Shown: in pieces, positions 1 through 10,487 of the stretch
Layout: each line of letters starts with the position of its first letter
Numbering within the stretch: position 1 is the first letter of the stretch
DNA from: Crambe crambe
Taxonomy: Eukaryota > Porifera > Demospongiae > Poecilosclerida > Crambeidae
Direction: 5' to 3'
NCBI GenBank assembly: GCA_963924555.1
Contig: OZ004587.1
Coordinates: 7,022,075-7,086,074 of the forward strand
DNA: 64,000 nucleotides
Made by a program: the position numbers and the translations under genes
Notes under the pieces: model-generated
Told to the model about the DNA's origin: nothing
Seen by the model: the letters and a program-made list of their open reading frames with translations, nothing else
Databases searched by the model: none

Positions 1-115
1 CACAATGATATTGGTTCTTGATGCCATTGCTGGTGCTATTGAGCACTGCTCTAACCTGGACTTGCTTGGTATCTGTCATATTGGATTTCACTACCTGAAT
101 CAGGGGTGTATCCAC
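1..115 (+). pseudogene. Decayed LRR fragment of an NLR-like gene
   Basis: The first 15 bases read HNDIG, and after a frameshift and small deletion the next frame reads DAIAGAIEHCSNLDLLGI. This matches the LRR consensus of the large NLR downstream (HNDIG, then LADAIKHCSNLHTLDI). No open frame continues in either direction past about position 170. I read it as the broken 3' tail of another NLR-type gene whose body lies left of the window. A genuine 3' exon with a sequencing error is the main alternative. Confidence 0.6.
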
Positions 116-1323
116 AGAATTTTGAGTGGTCCGGTGTGCTTGTATGAAGATTTTTGGATGGATATTTTATCTGCTTGAGTCATGGTGCTTTTGGATAATA
201 AAAGTGGCCGGTCCGGTGAAAACCGGACCAACCGGAGTGGTGGATATGTCTTTTGATTGTGAAGGTACAGAGACTGTAAAGCCAGGTCCCAGCAGTTGTA
301 ACAGTCACAGTTCTCAGATCCAGGGCAAGGTCCTACAGCTTACCAGAATGTTTCCTGTGCTACCTTGGTGGCATAGCTACTATGCTTACATATTATTGTG
401 AACCGAAAGCCTGTAAGCTTTTTAGCTTTTTCCCTGTACGTTTCTGCGCACGCGCATTAAAATGACACACCTATATGGCCTAGGCCACATCCGTCACTAG
501 CGCTAGCCTGAGCTGCCCACAGTGATCTTTGCTTGAAGTTTAAGAGTAACGTATTATAAAGAGAAAAGTATAAATTATCCACGAAGAAGGTAATTAGATA
601 ATGAACTAGCTAGTTCTACTTCGCCATAATAATAGCCAGGATCCTAGCTACGTATCACCCCGTGTAAAGCTAGCTAGGTAGTATTTAATACCTAGCTACG
701 TATTGTCTGCTAGCTAGCTAGTCCATTATGAATGAACAAGGTGTTAAGCTTTCACTAAACTTCAAAAAGACTGACACTTACAAAATGAAATGATAACTAA
801 TGACGTCAGAAATAAACTCATAATTATGATAGATAATTATGTTTGCTCAGTCATAACAAAATGAAGTCAACCTATTACACAGAGTTCATAGCAAACAAAC
901 TAGCTATATAAAACCCATAACTCCATTATAATGTTTGTTTGAAGTGACACACCAAATATAAAATGCCTCAAATAATTATCTGTACTTGGGTCAAAATCTT
1001 TATCAGGTCTAACTACAGTATGTTAGTATTTACTGTAGTCTAGCTATGTTAGTAGGGTGTTTTTTTATTGTTGTTGTTGTTGTTGTTGTTTTTACGAAAA
1101 ATTACACTGGCTAGCTAGCTACTACTTTCAGAAGACTGGCTAGGTAGCTATGAAGCTACATCTGGCCCTGACTCAAACAGAAATCATATATAATTATACA
1201 GATGTCAGATACATGTATCTAATGCTCAAAACAGAATCCATATAATTTAACCAGAAATAATTTAATAACAGGATGTTTGATAAACATGACCATTTAATTG
1301 TTTCCTCTCCCCCCTCCTCTCAG
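116..1323. other. 5' flank and probable 5' UTR intron of the NLR gene
   Basis: No convincing coding frame is present. A GC-rich NRF1-like palindrome (TGCGCACGCGCA) lies at 445-456. A plausible donor (AAG then GTAATT) lies near 590, and a pyrimidine-rich acceptor ends at 1323, so a short non-coding first exon around 460-590 spliced to the coding exon is likely. The remainder is AT-rich DNA with TAGC-rich stretches, a small inverted repeat near 672-711 and a (TTG)n run at about 1069-1090. Confidence 0.4.
445..456. promoter_or_regulatory. NRF1-like palindrome, candidate NLR promoter
   Basis: TGCGCACGCGCA resembles the palindromic NRF1 recognition core. It sits about 130 bases before a plausible splice donor and 885 bases before the NLR start codon. 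Related motifs recur at the other putative promoters in this window. Confidence 0.35.
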
Positions 1324-1340
1324 AGCCAAGTGCATATGAA

Positions 1341-4300
1341 ATGTCTACCAAAGGAGTATTTTGTTTGAAAGACTATGTAGCTGAACGAGCGAGTAAGTAC
1401 AAGGATGAGTTAGCTACTTGCCTAAAACCCATTGATTATGACCTAGCTTTCTTAGTAACAAGAGCAAAAAATGCTCAACTGTTACAACTCGGCACACTTT
1501 TAGAAAAAATAATGGAACTGTCAAATGCTTACCAAAAAATGTCCACAAATAAACCGCTTAAGGAAAAAACTTTGAAACAGTATGAAGAAAGGTTTATATC
1601 TCGTCTCCAAGGTACAAATCTGGAAGATTTGGTTAAAATAGCACAAGGGATTAAATTTATGCATATCGATGAGTTACTATTGAAAATGGTAGCTGCAAAA
1701 CACACTCACGAAAAAGATGACTTTGCTGAAAGTTTAGACAGATACAAGAATGCATTAGCAGCATTATATGAAGATCATCTTAATTTAGATGTACCTTTCT
1801 TATTGGCAAAAGCAAAAAAGGCCGAACTAACAAAATTGGTTGAGCTGTTAGAGAAACTTTTGAAACTAGTTAATATACATTGGGAAATATCCACATTGAA
1901 TAAGACTATGAAGGAATATGAATATAAGTTAATAGCTCATCTTGATGCTATAGATTCAAAGGATTTGGCGAAAAAGACAGGCTGTAATGTGTTTGATGAA
2001 CTACTAATGATGATGGTAGCCATAAAAAATGTTTGTAAGGAAGATGATGTACCTGAGAAATGTAAGAGTGAAATTTACTTGTTAAAAACATATCTCATGA
2101 GATCAGCTAATCTTGAGCTGGCCTTTTCAGAGGCTGAAACTCAGCATGTAGAACTCAGTGAGTTATTAGATATAACAATTAAACTTAAAAAAGTCTGCCT
2201 AGAAGTATCCTCACTGGATAGGTACTTAAAGGATTATAAAGATGAGTTAGTTGCTCACCTCCAAGTTACAGATTTGATTGATTTGGCAACAAAAGCAAGT
2301 GAAATCAGATTTGTAAATATTGATAAGCTGCTGACAGAAATAGCAATTTCAAAACGTACTTGGAAAGGAGAAAGTATGAATAAATATAGAAATAAGTTAG
2401 CTGTTTGTGTCAAAGGTATTGATTTCAATACAACATTAGTCAAAGAGGCTAGAATGACTCAGCCAGCAGAACTCAGTGGTCTATTAGAGAAAATATGGCG
2501 ACTAGCAGATGCCTACCGAAAACTATCCACTGAGCAAGAGTATGGGAAAAAGAAACTGAGAGAATACGAAGATCAGTTTGTAGCTCATCTCAAAGGTATA
2601 GATCTTAATGATTTGGCAGTAAAAGCAAGAGAACTTGGAGATGCAAGTGTTGATAAGGCACTATCAGAAATAGCAGATATAAAGCACACACATGAAATGA
2701 GAGAAGTAACTGAAACCATGACGAAGTTAAGGGAAGAGTTGCCAGCTTATCTCAAAGCTGTAGACTTAGATCTATTTACAAAGGCTAAAAAGGCGGGGCT
2801 AAAACATATAGTAATATTATTAGAGAAAATGATAGAAGTGATAAATGCTTATAAACAAATATCCTCAGAAAACCCACGTAAAGAAAGCACTTTGAAAAAG
2901 TGTGAAGATGAATTGATACTTCATCTTTATAGGACGGACATCGAGCAATTAGCGACAGCAGCAACAAGAATTAAATGTATGAATGCTGATAAGCTGCTAT
3001 ATAAAATGGCAGAAGCTAAACACACTCATGAAGTGGATGATGTAGAAGAAAGTCTGGTTAAGTATAAGGCTGAATTGAAAGATTGTCTCGTTGATTTCGA
3101 TTTTGATCTACAACTCACAGTTACAAAGGCAAAACATGCTCAGCTGGTACAACTCAGTGAGTTGTTAGAGAAAATGATGCAACTTGTGAATGCATATCGA
3201 AAAATGTCCACTAAGAAACCACTTGACCGAAAAACTCTAAAAGAATATGAAGATAATCTAATAGCCCATATCCAAGTTGCAGATTTAGACAATCTGGTGA
3301 TAAAAGCAAAGGGTATTAGATTTATGAATGTTGATGAGCTTCTATCAAGAATACTCCGTACAAAACACTCTTATGAAGACGACTGTGAGAAAATCCTTCC
3401 TTTTGCTATGAAGGCTCTGAAGTGTTATGAAAAAGAATTGATAGCTAATATTATTGAGAATGCTAGCTTCCTGCAGAGTTTAGTTCAGGATGCACACACA
3501 ACTAGGCTCATCCCTGAAAAGGTGAAGATCATCTTATCTTCAACCTGCAGCAGTGTGCCACCTTCACTAATATGCAGGTATCTAATCCTACATGTGTACA
3601 GGAGGATAAATGATCATGATTCCTTTGATATTTGGCTAAGTTTATTGTCTAAGTGTGAAAGAGTTGACGGTGTACTAGGCCAAGTGAAACTGTATTATGA
3701 GAGAAAAGCCTCACTTGATACTAATAGAGTTAATGGTCTTACTGCTGAGGAGAAAACAGCAAGTCATTTTGAAGATTTTTGCTTTAAAGATGAACACGTT
3801 TCGAATTTGACAGACATTTTGGCAGCTCACTCCAGCTATTGGAGACAAATTGCTATATCTCTTGGTTTACCTCACAACGAGATAAGTAGCATTGAGTCAA
3901 TGATGCATGTGTACAAAGTCATTGGCTGTTTAAATGAAGTATTGCACATATGGGTGATGCACAAGTATGACTATGCTAAACCTCCTACACTGAATAATCT
4001 TAGAAATGCATTGTGCAGTGAAATCGTTGGGCTTGGCGTGGAAGCGACAATTATTGAGGAAAAGCTAATTAATAGGGGCATTGTATCATTAGGGTGTAGA
4101 AGTTCAGTCCAGAGAGTACTCTCAGTGGAAGACGAGGAAGTCTTTAAAATTCTTGGCCAATCTCAAGATACCACAGTCTTTGAGGATAAACAAGCTTTAT
4201 TGTTTGAAGTAAAAGTGAGTTCTAGTTTGGAGGATTCTCTTGCTTATCAGTGGTACAAAGATGGGGAGAAACTTGATGATAGCATGCGAGATTGTAAGTG

Positions 4301-7300
4301 CTATGGTGCCAAAGAAAGTATCATCAGTATTTTTATTGATATTCCAACAGTAGAAGGCTCTTATACATGCGAGATCCAGCAAGGAGCTGGTGTTACTGTT
4401 TCAGAGCCAATAGTATTGACTATGGAGACTCCATTGGATCAGTACAGAGAAAAGCTTGAAGATTTTTATACAGCAAAGCCTGAAGTCCCTGAGGATACTT
4501 GGCCTCCAGTAAGTATTGACACGTATATCAACTTGGCTCTAATTAAACAGCAAGGCATTGATAATGCTGGAGAATATGCTCGCTGCACTATTCGAGGAGA
4601 TGCTGATGATGTCTTTAAGGATAAAGAGAAAATTGAGTATGAGAGTGTTTTTGATAGGTTGGGTAGTGGGGCACGTCTTTTGATTGAAGGTCGTCCAGGT
4701 AGTGGAAAGACCACCCTAGTCCACAAGGTCAGCAAAGATTGGGCTAAAGATAGTTTGAAGTTTGATCAAGTCAGACTCTTGTTTTTAGTCCATCTCCGTG
4801 GATTTCTTAGTGATCCCAACATCAAACTGCACAATATTCTTGAATGCTATTATAACAGTGAAACCAGTCCAGCATTAAAGGACATTTTGAAGTATGCAGA
4901 TAAACACAATGGTTTGGGGCTTTGCTTTATCCTTGATGGATTAGATGAATACTTACCCAAGAAAAAAGATACATTTATCCATAAGCTCATCAAAAGATTA
5001 GAGCTTCCCAAAGCTGTTGTCATAGTAGCCTCTCGTCCTGTTGCTGCAGCGGATTTTAGGCCTATAGCAACAAGGCAAATAGAGGTCCTTGGATTTCTAA
5101 AAGAACAGATATCTGAGTATATAAAGGAGTATAACTTTTCAGATGAATCAAAATGTTCTGAATTACTCAAGTACCTTGATCACCATCCTAATGTGCATCA
5201 CATGTGTTATTTGCCCATTCATGCTGCCATGGTGTGTTTTCTCTGTCAAATTGGTAGAAGCCTTCCTGAAACAGAAACTGGTATATACAAAGAATTCACT
5301 ATATGTTTTTCTCTGCGTACATTACGTAAATTGAATGAAGAAGAAGATATTTACATAGACTCTATTCAAGCCTTACCATCTTCTGAGAGGGAGTCTTATT
5401 TGAAGATTTGCAAACTTGCCTTTGAAACCACTGTATCATCAAAACAAGTCATGAATGAAAAAGAGGTCAAAAATTATTTTGACGTCCATAGTAACAGAGA
5501 TTATCTTGGACTTATCAATGTTGATAAAGTAGCTTTGAAACATGGCTTTCAAAAATTATACACATTCCTTCATCTTACTTTTCAAGAGTTTCTAGCAGCA
5601 TGTCATATCTCTAACCTTGAAGAAGATGAGCAAACTAAACTTATCAACGAGTATGGTAATGCCAAGCAGATGCAAGTAGTTTGGAAGTTTTATTGCGGGT
5701 TAGTTAAATTTGGTAATCACATTAAATTTAACAGTTTACTTGATAAAACACAATATGGAATGCTGTACAGAGTCCAGTGTTCCTTTGAGTCTCAACAACC
5801 CAACACGTGTGATAGCATAATAGAGGATGGTAGTCTCTCTTTCAAGGACAATTTCTTTACTCCTTCGGACTTCACTGCCATTGCTTTTGCTATCTCCCAT
5901 GCAGCTCACATCAGTAAACTTGTATTCGATGAATGCACTTTAAGACAAGAAGGAATAGATATCCTTGAGGAGAAGGCTGGAGACAAGCTATCATTAGTAA
6001 CTAGTTTGTGCTTTCATGGTCATAATTGTGTTCCTGAACAATTAAAATTTGTGAATAAATTGATACACATTTTACCTTCCTTGGAAATCTTGGACATTAC
6101 TAACACTCAGCTTGGAGAAGAAGCAGTAAGAGCTCTAACTAGTGATCTGACTCATTCCAATCTTCAAGTGCTTAAAATTGATGTCGCAGAGAATAATCCA
6201 CTTTATTTTTCAGATAACCTTCCACAAACTTTGATAGAGTCTTTCATGTCCAAGTGCAGCAATTTTATCAATGTGTGCTTTCCTGACTATTCCAAGAAAA
6301 ATCTATCTGCTCTGCTGAGTCTTCCGAATTATCTTTGCTCTGTTGACAACTTATCTGATATAAATATGAGTTTTCATCTTCTCCACTCGGTGGAAGTTAA
6401 AATCCTTTCTGATGATCTCAGAATGAGCTCTGTTTGCAGTAGACTTAGCCTTATCAACTGTGGCATCACTGATGAAGGAGCTAAGACTCTCTCTGGTGGT
6501 ATCAAATGCAGCAAGATTGAAATTCTTGAGCTTAATCTTAATCTCGTTAGTAATGAAGGAGCACTGGCTCTTTCTCACAGTATCAAATCATGCCTCAGTC
6601 TCCATACTCTAAATCTGAGCTGCAATCTTATTGATGATGATGGAGCATTGGCCATAACTGCTGGCATACCACGAACTGTCTTCAAAGATTTCAAACTCTT
6701 TTTATGGAACAATAAGATCACTAAGTGTGGTGCTGATGCCTTGCTTAAAATCAAAAGTAATGTTATTCTTGACTCGCTTGATATTGAAAGTAGAGATATA
6801 GGAGATCTTGGAGCAGTTGCTGTGTCTTCATACATAAAAAATTACCAGGAAGAAATACAAACTTCTATTGATACATTGGAACAAGATTTCATGAGCTTAC
6901 ACCAACTTAACTTATCTGGCAATTCTATTAATAATGAGGGTGTGACAAAAATCGCTGATTCACTGAGAAACTGCACAAGCCTGACTTCACTCGACTTATC
7001 AAGCAACTCATTTGGTGTCAATGGTGTACAAGCACTCACAGATGCTCTGAAAAGCTGCACAGGCATTGCTTCACTGAATTTAGCATGCAATTCAATGGAT
7101 GATGACAGTGTGATAATACTTTCTGACAGTTCTTTGAAAAATTTCAAAAACTTGGCATTCCTCAATCTTTCAAGCAATTCAATTGGTTCTAATGGTGCTA
7201 AAGCACTTGCTTATGCTCTGAAAAACTGCACACACCTAACTTCGCTCAACTTATCCAGCAATTTGATGGGTGATGTTGGTGTGGTGGAACTTGCTGATAA

Positions 7301-8774
7301 TCCTTTGAGAAATAGCATGTATTTAACATCACTTGATCTCTCCAGGAATTCCATTGGTTCTTATGGTACCGAAGCACTTGCTGGTGCTCTGAATAGTTGC
7401 ACATGCTTAAAGTCACTAGATTTATCTAGCAATTCTATCGGAGACGATGGTACTAAAGCACTTGCTGGTGCTCTGAAAAGTCATACAAATCTGCTTTCTC
7501 TAAATATCAGCAAAAATAATATCGGTAGAAGTTCATCAAGTGCTCTTGCTGATATCATTAAGAATTGCTCTAAAATGCATACTCTTAAAATTGGCCACAA
7601 TGATACTGGTGATGCTGGCATAAAAACACTTTCTAAACATTTGAAGAAGTGTTCAGACTTACACACGCTCAGCTTAGGGCAAACTTACATTGGCCAAAAT
7701 GGCACGAAATCTCTTGCTAAAGCTCTTAAAAATTGTACAACATTATGTACAATTGATATTCATGACGCTTGTATATGTGGGGATGGTGTGAAATCCATTG
7801 CTTCTGTGTTGAAATCTTGTGGTAACCTGCATACTCTTGACATTGCTAATAATGGGAAGGACAGTACTCTGGCTCTAAGCGATGCTATTAAGTCTTGTGG
7901 TAGCCTCTGCAAACTCAATGTTTCTGGTAACAACCTTGGAAGAGACGGTTCACAGGCTCTCACCAGTGCTATTTTACACTGCTCTAACTTGCATTTTCTT
8001 GACATCAGCCATAATTGTATCGGTAGGGATGGTGCAAAATCTCTTGCTAGTGTTTTTAAGCACTGCACTAATCTACACACCCTTGATATCAGCCACAATC
8101 AAATTGGAAAGGATGGTATGAACACTCTCGCTGTTACGCTCAAGCTCTGCAGTCAACTACGATCTCTTAATGTCAGTTACAATGAAATTGGTGCAGAAGG
8201 TGCCAAGGCACTTGCTGATGCTCTTATTGGTTGTTGTAGTAACCTTAACACACTCAATATTGGCCATAATGACATTGGTAACACTGGTACACAGTCTCTT
8301 GCTGATGCCATAAAGCACTGCAGTAACCTGCATACACTAGATATTTCCAGTAACAAAATCAGTCGTGATGGTGCCCGGGCTCTTGGTGCAGCTATTGGAT
8401 GCTTCAGTCAATTGCATACTCTCGTCATTAATAATAATGCTCTTGAGTATTACATTAGTACAATATGTCGTGCTCTGAAGTACTGCAGTAATCTTCATTC
8501 ATTGGATATTTCTCATAATTCAATCAGTAGAGATGGCGTGGAGGATCTAACTGATGTCATGAGGTGTTGCAGTAAACTGCATCATCTTAATATCAGCCAC
8601 AATGCTATTGAAAAAAATGATGCTAAGGCCATTGCTGACGTGATTAAATTCTGTACAAGCCTCACTACTCTGGACTTTGGCTACAATCCTATTGGTATTT
8701 CTGGTGTTGACGCTCTTAGGGCCGCCAGTAAGGACTGCAGAAACTTGGACATAAATACTAGACAGACAACTTAG
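1341..8774 (+). CDS. NLR-like receptor: six helical repeats, Death, Ig-like, NACHT, LRRs
   Basis: A single 2477-residue exon. Residues about 18-682 are six copies of a ~110-residue helical repeat (each starts KYKxEL-like and ends KHTHExDD-like). Residues 690-795 form a further helical block, and 815-912 a Death domain (YWRQIAISLGL core). Residues 945-1029 are Ig-like (W971, YTC at 1008-1010). A NACHT NTPase follows, with Walker A GRPGSGKTT at 1117-1125 and Walker B CFILDGLDE at 1195-1203. About 27 ribonuclease-inhibitor-type LRRs of ~28 residues fill 1580-2470. Family knowledge: NACHT-LRR proteins are cytosolic sensors that oligomerise and signal through death-fold domains. The ATG at 1341 is the first in frame; an acceptor AG at 1322-1323 shows that an upstream exon exists, probably 5' UTR, though the frame is open back to it. 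The Ig-like insertion and the long repeat array are unusual for NLRs. Confidence 0.93.
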   Translation: MSTKGVFCLKDYVAERASKYKDELATCLKPIDYDLAFLVTRAKNAQLLQLGTLLEKIMELSNAYQKMSTNKPLKEKTLKQYEERFISRLQGTNLEDLVKIAQGIKFMHIDELLLKMVAAKHTHEKDDFAESLDRYKNALAALYEDHLNLDVPFLLAKAKKAELTKLVELLEKLLKLVNIHWEISTLNKTMKEYEYKLIAHLDAIDSKDLAKKTGCNVFDELLMMMVAIKNVCKEDDVPEKCKSEIYLLKTYLMRSANLELAFSEAETQHVELSELLDITIKLKKVCLEVSSLDRYLKDYKDELVAHLQVTDLIDLATKASEIRFVNIDKLLTEIAISKRTWKGESMNKYRNKLAVCVKGIDFNTTLVKEARMTQPAELSGLLEKIWRLADAYRKLSTEQEYGKKKLREYEDQFVAHLKGIDLNDLAVKARELGDASVDKALSEIADIKHTHEMREVTETMTKLREELPAYLKAVDLDLFTKAKKAGLKHIVILLEKMIEVINAYKQISSENPRKESTLKKCEDELILHLYRTDIEQLATAATRIKCMNADKLLYKMAEAKHTHEVDDVEESLVKYKAELKDCLVDFDFDLQLTVTKAKHAQLVQLSELLEKMMQLVNAYRKMSTKKPLDRKTLKEYEDNLIAHIQVADLDNLVIKAKGIRFMNVDELLSRILRTKHSYEDDCEKILPFAMKALKCYEKELIANIIENASFLQSLVQDAHTTRLIPEKVKIILSSTCSSVPPSLICRYLILHVYRRINDHDSFDIWLSLLSKCERVDGVLGQVKLYYERKASLDTNRVNGLTAEEKTASHFEDFCFKDEHVSNLTDILAAHSSYWRQIAISLGLPHNEISSIESMMHVYKVIGCLNEVLHIWVMHKYDYAKPPTLNNLRNALCSEIVGLGVEATIIEEKLINRGIVSLGCRSSVQRVLSVEDEEVFKILGQSQDTTVFEDKQALLFEVKVSSSLEDSLAYQWYKDGEKLDDSMRDCKCYGAKESIISIFIDIPTVEGSYTCEIQQGAGVTVSEPIVLTMETPLDQYREKLEDFYTAKPEVPEDTWPPVSIDTYINLALIKQQGIDNAGEYARCTIRGDADDVFKDKEKIEYESVFDRLGSGARLLIEGRPGSGKTTLVHKVSKDWAKDSLKFDQVRLLFLVHLRGFLSDPNIKLHNILECYYNSETSPALKDILKYADKHNGLGLCFILDGLDEYLPKKKDTFIHKLIKRLELPKAVVIVASRPVAAADFRPIATRQIEVLGFLKEQISEYIKEYNFSDESKCSELLKYLDHHPNVHHMCYLPIHAAMVCFLCQIGRSLPETETGIYKEFTICFSLRTLRKLNEEEDIYIDSIQALPSSERESYLKICKLAFETTVSSKQVMNEKEVKNYFDVHSNRDYLGLINVDKVALKHGFQKLYTFLHLTFQEFLAACHISNLEEDEQTKLINEYGNAKQMQVVWKFYCGLVKFGNHIKFNSLLDKTQYGMLYRVQCSFESQQPNTCDSIIEDGSLSFKDNFFTPSDFTAIAFAISHAAHISKLVFDECTLRQEGIDILEEKAGDKLSLVTSLCFHGHNCVPEQLKFVNKLIHILPSLEILDITNTQLGEEAVRALTSDLTHSNLQVLKIDVAENNPLYFSDNLPQTLIESFMSKCSNFINVCFPDYSKKNLSALLSLPNYLCSVDNLSDINMSFHLLHSVEVKILSDDLRMSSVCSRLSLINCGITDEGAKTLSGGIKCSKIEILELNLNLVSNEGALALSHSIKSCLSLHTLNLSCNLIDDDGALAITAGIPRTVFKDFKLFLWNNKITKCGADALLKIKSNVILDSLDIESRDIGDLGAVAVSSYIKNYQEEIQTSIDTLEQDFMSLHQLNLSGNSINNEGVTKIADSLRNCTSLTSLDLSSNSFGVNGVQALTDALKSCTGIASLNLACNSMDDDSVIILSDSSLKNFKNLAFLNLSSNSIGSNGAKALAYALKNCTHLTSLNLSSNLMGDVGVVELADNPLRNSMYLTSLDLSRNSIGSYGTEALAGALNSCTCLKSLDLSSNSIGDDGTKALAGALKSHTNLLSLNISKNNIGRSSSSALADIIKNCSKMHTLKIGHNDTGDAGIKTLSKHLKKCSDLHTLSLGQTYIGQNGTKSLAKALKNCTTLCTIDIHDACICGDGVKSIASVLKSCGNLHTLDIANNGKDSTLALSDAIKSCGSLCKLNVSGNNLGRDGSQALTSAILHCSNLHFLDISHNCIGRDGAKSLASVFKHCTNLHTLDISHNQIGKDGMNTLAVTLKLCSQLRSLNVSYNEIGAEGAKALADALIGCCSNLNTLNIGHNDIGNTGTQSLADAIKHCSNLHTLDISSNKISRDGARALGAAIGCFSQLHTLVINNNALEYYISTICRALKYCSNLHSLDISHNSISRDGVEDLTDVMRCCSKLHHLNISHNAIEKNDAKAIADVIKFCTSLTTLDFGYNPIGISGVDALRAASKDCRNLDINTRQTT
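1392..3386 (+). repeat. Six tandem ~330-bp coding repeats in the NLR N-terminus
   Basis: Units begin near 1392, 1737, 2058, 2376, 2719 and 3055. Each encodes the same order of landmarks: a YKxELxxxL helix, AKxAxLxxLxxLLEKxxxLxNAYxKxS, KxYExxLIAHLxxxDLxDLAxKA, xxxxxDxLLxxMAxxKHTHExDD. Copies are clearly divergent, so the array is not a recent expansion. Units 1 and 6 are the most similar by eye. I do not recognise this as a named domain. Confidence 0.85.
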
Positions 8775-9274
8775 CTTTCTCTTTCTCTTTCCCCATCGAT
8801 CACAGAGCTAGCAAGCAAGCAGTTTCAGTGCTAGGCTATAACAAGAAAGAACTGAACTTCTGATTATCTCTGCTTTATCATTAAGACGTACTCAAAACAA
8901 GAAGATGCAACTTATTACGATATTTTTGGGTTACCATGCACTCTGGGGTCCTCGTCCCGTAACCTGGGGTCAGAGGTTAAAGTCTCTGATGCTGACGAGA
9001 GTGCAAATAATAACCACCTTAGTCAGGTTTTTATTCCCAGCTGTGCGTGTGGTGAATTTACTATGTCCAAAACAAAAACAAATTAAACAATGTCATAATT
9101 TTGGTTGGTCAATTTGCTAGGATTCCTCCTATTGGTTTTAAGATTGTAATGCAGCTGATCAGCGACTCAATATAGTTTTCTAGTTAATATTTTATGCTCG
9201 GTCAGTAGCTACATGTCTTTGACCAGCAGTATGTGACCCATTAATGACCTAGTGTGGTGTTTATCTACCTCCTC
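8775..9274. other. Spacer downstream of the NLR gene
   Basis: Contains the NLR 3' UTR. A 71-codon open stretch at 8905-9120 has no recognisable similarity and is probably chance. No clear AATAAA signal was seen. Confidence 0.4.
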
Positions 9275-9302
9275 CAAGGGTGTAGATAAGTTTTTTTCAA
9301 CT

Positions 9303-9333
<31 letters not shown>

Positions 9334-9975
9334 CTAAATATGCATGCATGAATGTATATTATGTGTGAAATGCAGCACTGCATTATCTAGAGGGGTCCAG
9401 TGGCATGCTCCCCCGGGAAAATTTTGAATCTCAGGTGTTCTGAGATTGCTTCTTGTGTGATATGAGGTGATTATATCACTATTAATTTACTATATAACAG
9501 TACATACCAGGGACTGATCCAGGTAGGGGCCTAAGGGACCTGGGCCCCCCCTTTTCCATTACCATTAGCCACAGTATACTCACTGCATGGTTCAATGTAG
9601 CTGTAGATATATTTATTGTGGTTTAAATGAAAGGTAAATTAAAGACATACTTTGAGCCAGAGAAAGACTACATGTAGCTAGACAAGAACAGAAGTATGAG
9701 CCAAAAATTTTCCATGTGCACAGGGCCGGAGCTAGCTATTTTATTGTGGTATCGGTTTCATCTGTGTGAATGTGCAGCACCATTAGGTTATTCAAAGCAT
9801 CTCAGGTAAGGACATTTGAGAATGCTAGTCTCTGAGTGATACAACTTTATTATATAATCATGAGCTTTTAAAAAGGGGTGAACAATAAATAGTGCCAAAA
9901 TTTAGAAATCACATTGTGCACCCATGGTTCGCCATGCTTTCTTAAATCAGCTAGGCTATAGAATTACAACTTCAT

Positions 9976-10119
9976 TGTGGGTGGATGAATACCACATGCA
10001 TTACTAGAGTAATGAAGTGTGAAATTGAAATTGCTGCAAGTTATGTGGTATTCATCCACCCACTAATTAGAGTAATGGAGTATGAAATTGCTGCAAGTTA
10101 TGTGGTATTCATCCACCCA
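9976..10119. repeat. Inverted plus tandem repeat cassette
   Basis: GTGGGTGGATGAATACCACA near 9976-9995 is repeated in inverted orientation near 10043-10062 and again near 10100-10119. The two right-hand copies are part of a ~57-bp tandem duplication (TTAGAGTAATGGAGTATGAAA-like, ending CATCCACCCAC). Confidence 0.7.
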
Positions 10120-10416
10120 CTAATTAATTAATGAAATACATTGGAACGGGATGTGGTGTGATCACAAATAATTTACACAATCTCACGGGTGAACACTTGC
10201 TAGCAAAACTTGTCTACGGCCCTAAAGGACTGTTGAACATCAGACCCAGTCGATATGCATCAGGTTTTTACAATGTGTTGCTCATTTGAGAGGGACCCAT
10301 TTCATCCCTAGAGTCTCCACTACAGTTTTCTGGGTTTTGAAATAATTAATTGCTTATGTTCATGCACTGAAATCCAACATCTTGATTGAGATACTTCAAA
10401 GTTAACCATACATAAT

Positions 10417-10487
10417 CAGGAGCTGATCCAGGGGCCATGGTGCAAGCACACGGCCCCCTCTTTCCAAAAACTCTGGATCAGCCCCTG
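10417..10487. mobile_element. Small hairpin MITE with hAT-like CAGGGG ends
   Basis: CAGGAGCTGATCCAG at 10417-10431 pairs with CTGGATCAGCCCCTG at 10473-10487 (one mismatch). A third related end, CAGGGACTGATCCAG, lies at 9508-9522. CAGGGG-type termini are typical of hAT-related MITEs. No clean 8-bp target duplication is visible. Confidence 0.45.

Noticed and set aside
126-401. 91-codon open frame near the left edge
   Set aside because: Starts at GTG, has no domain or homology signal and lies in the probable 5' flank of the NLR gene.
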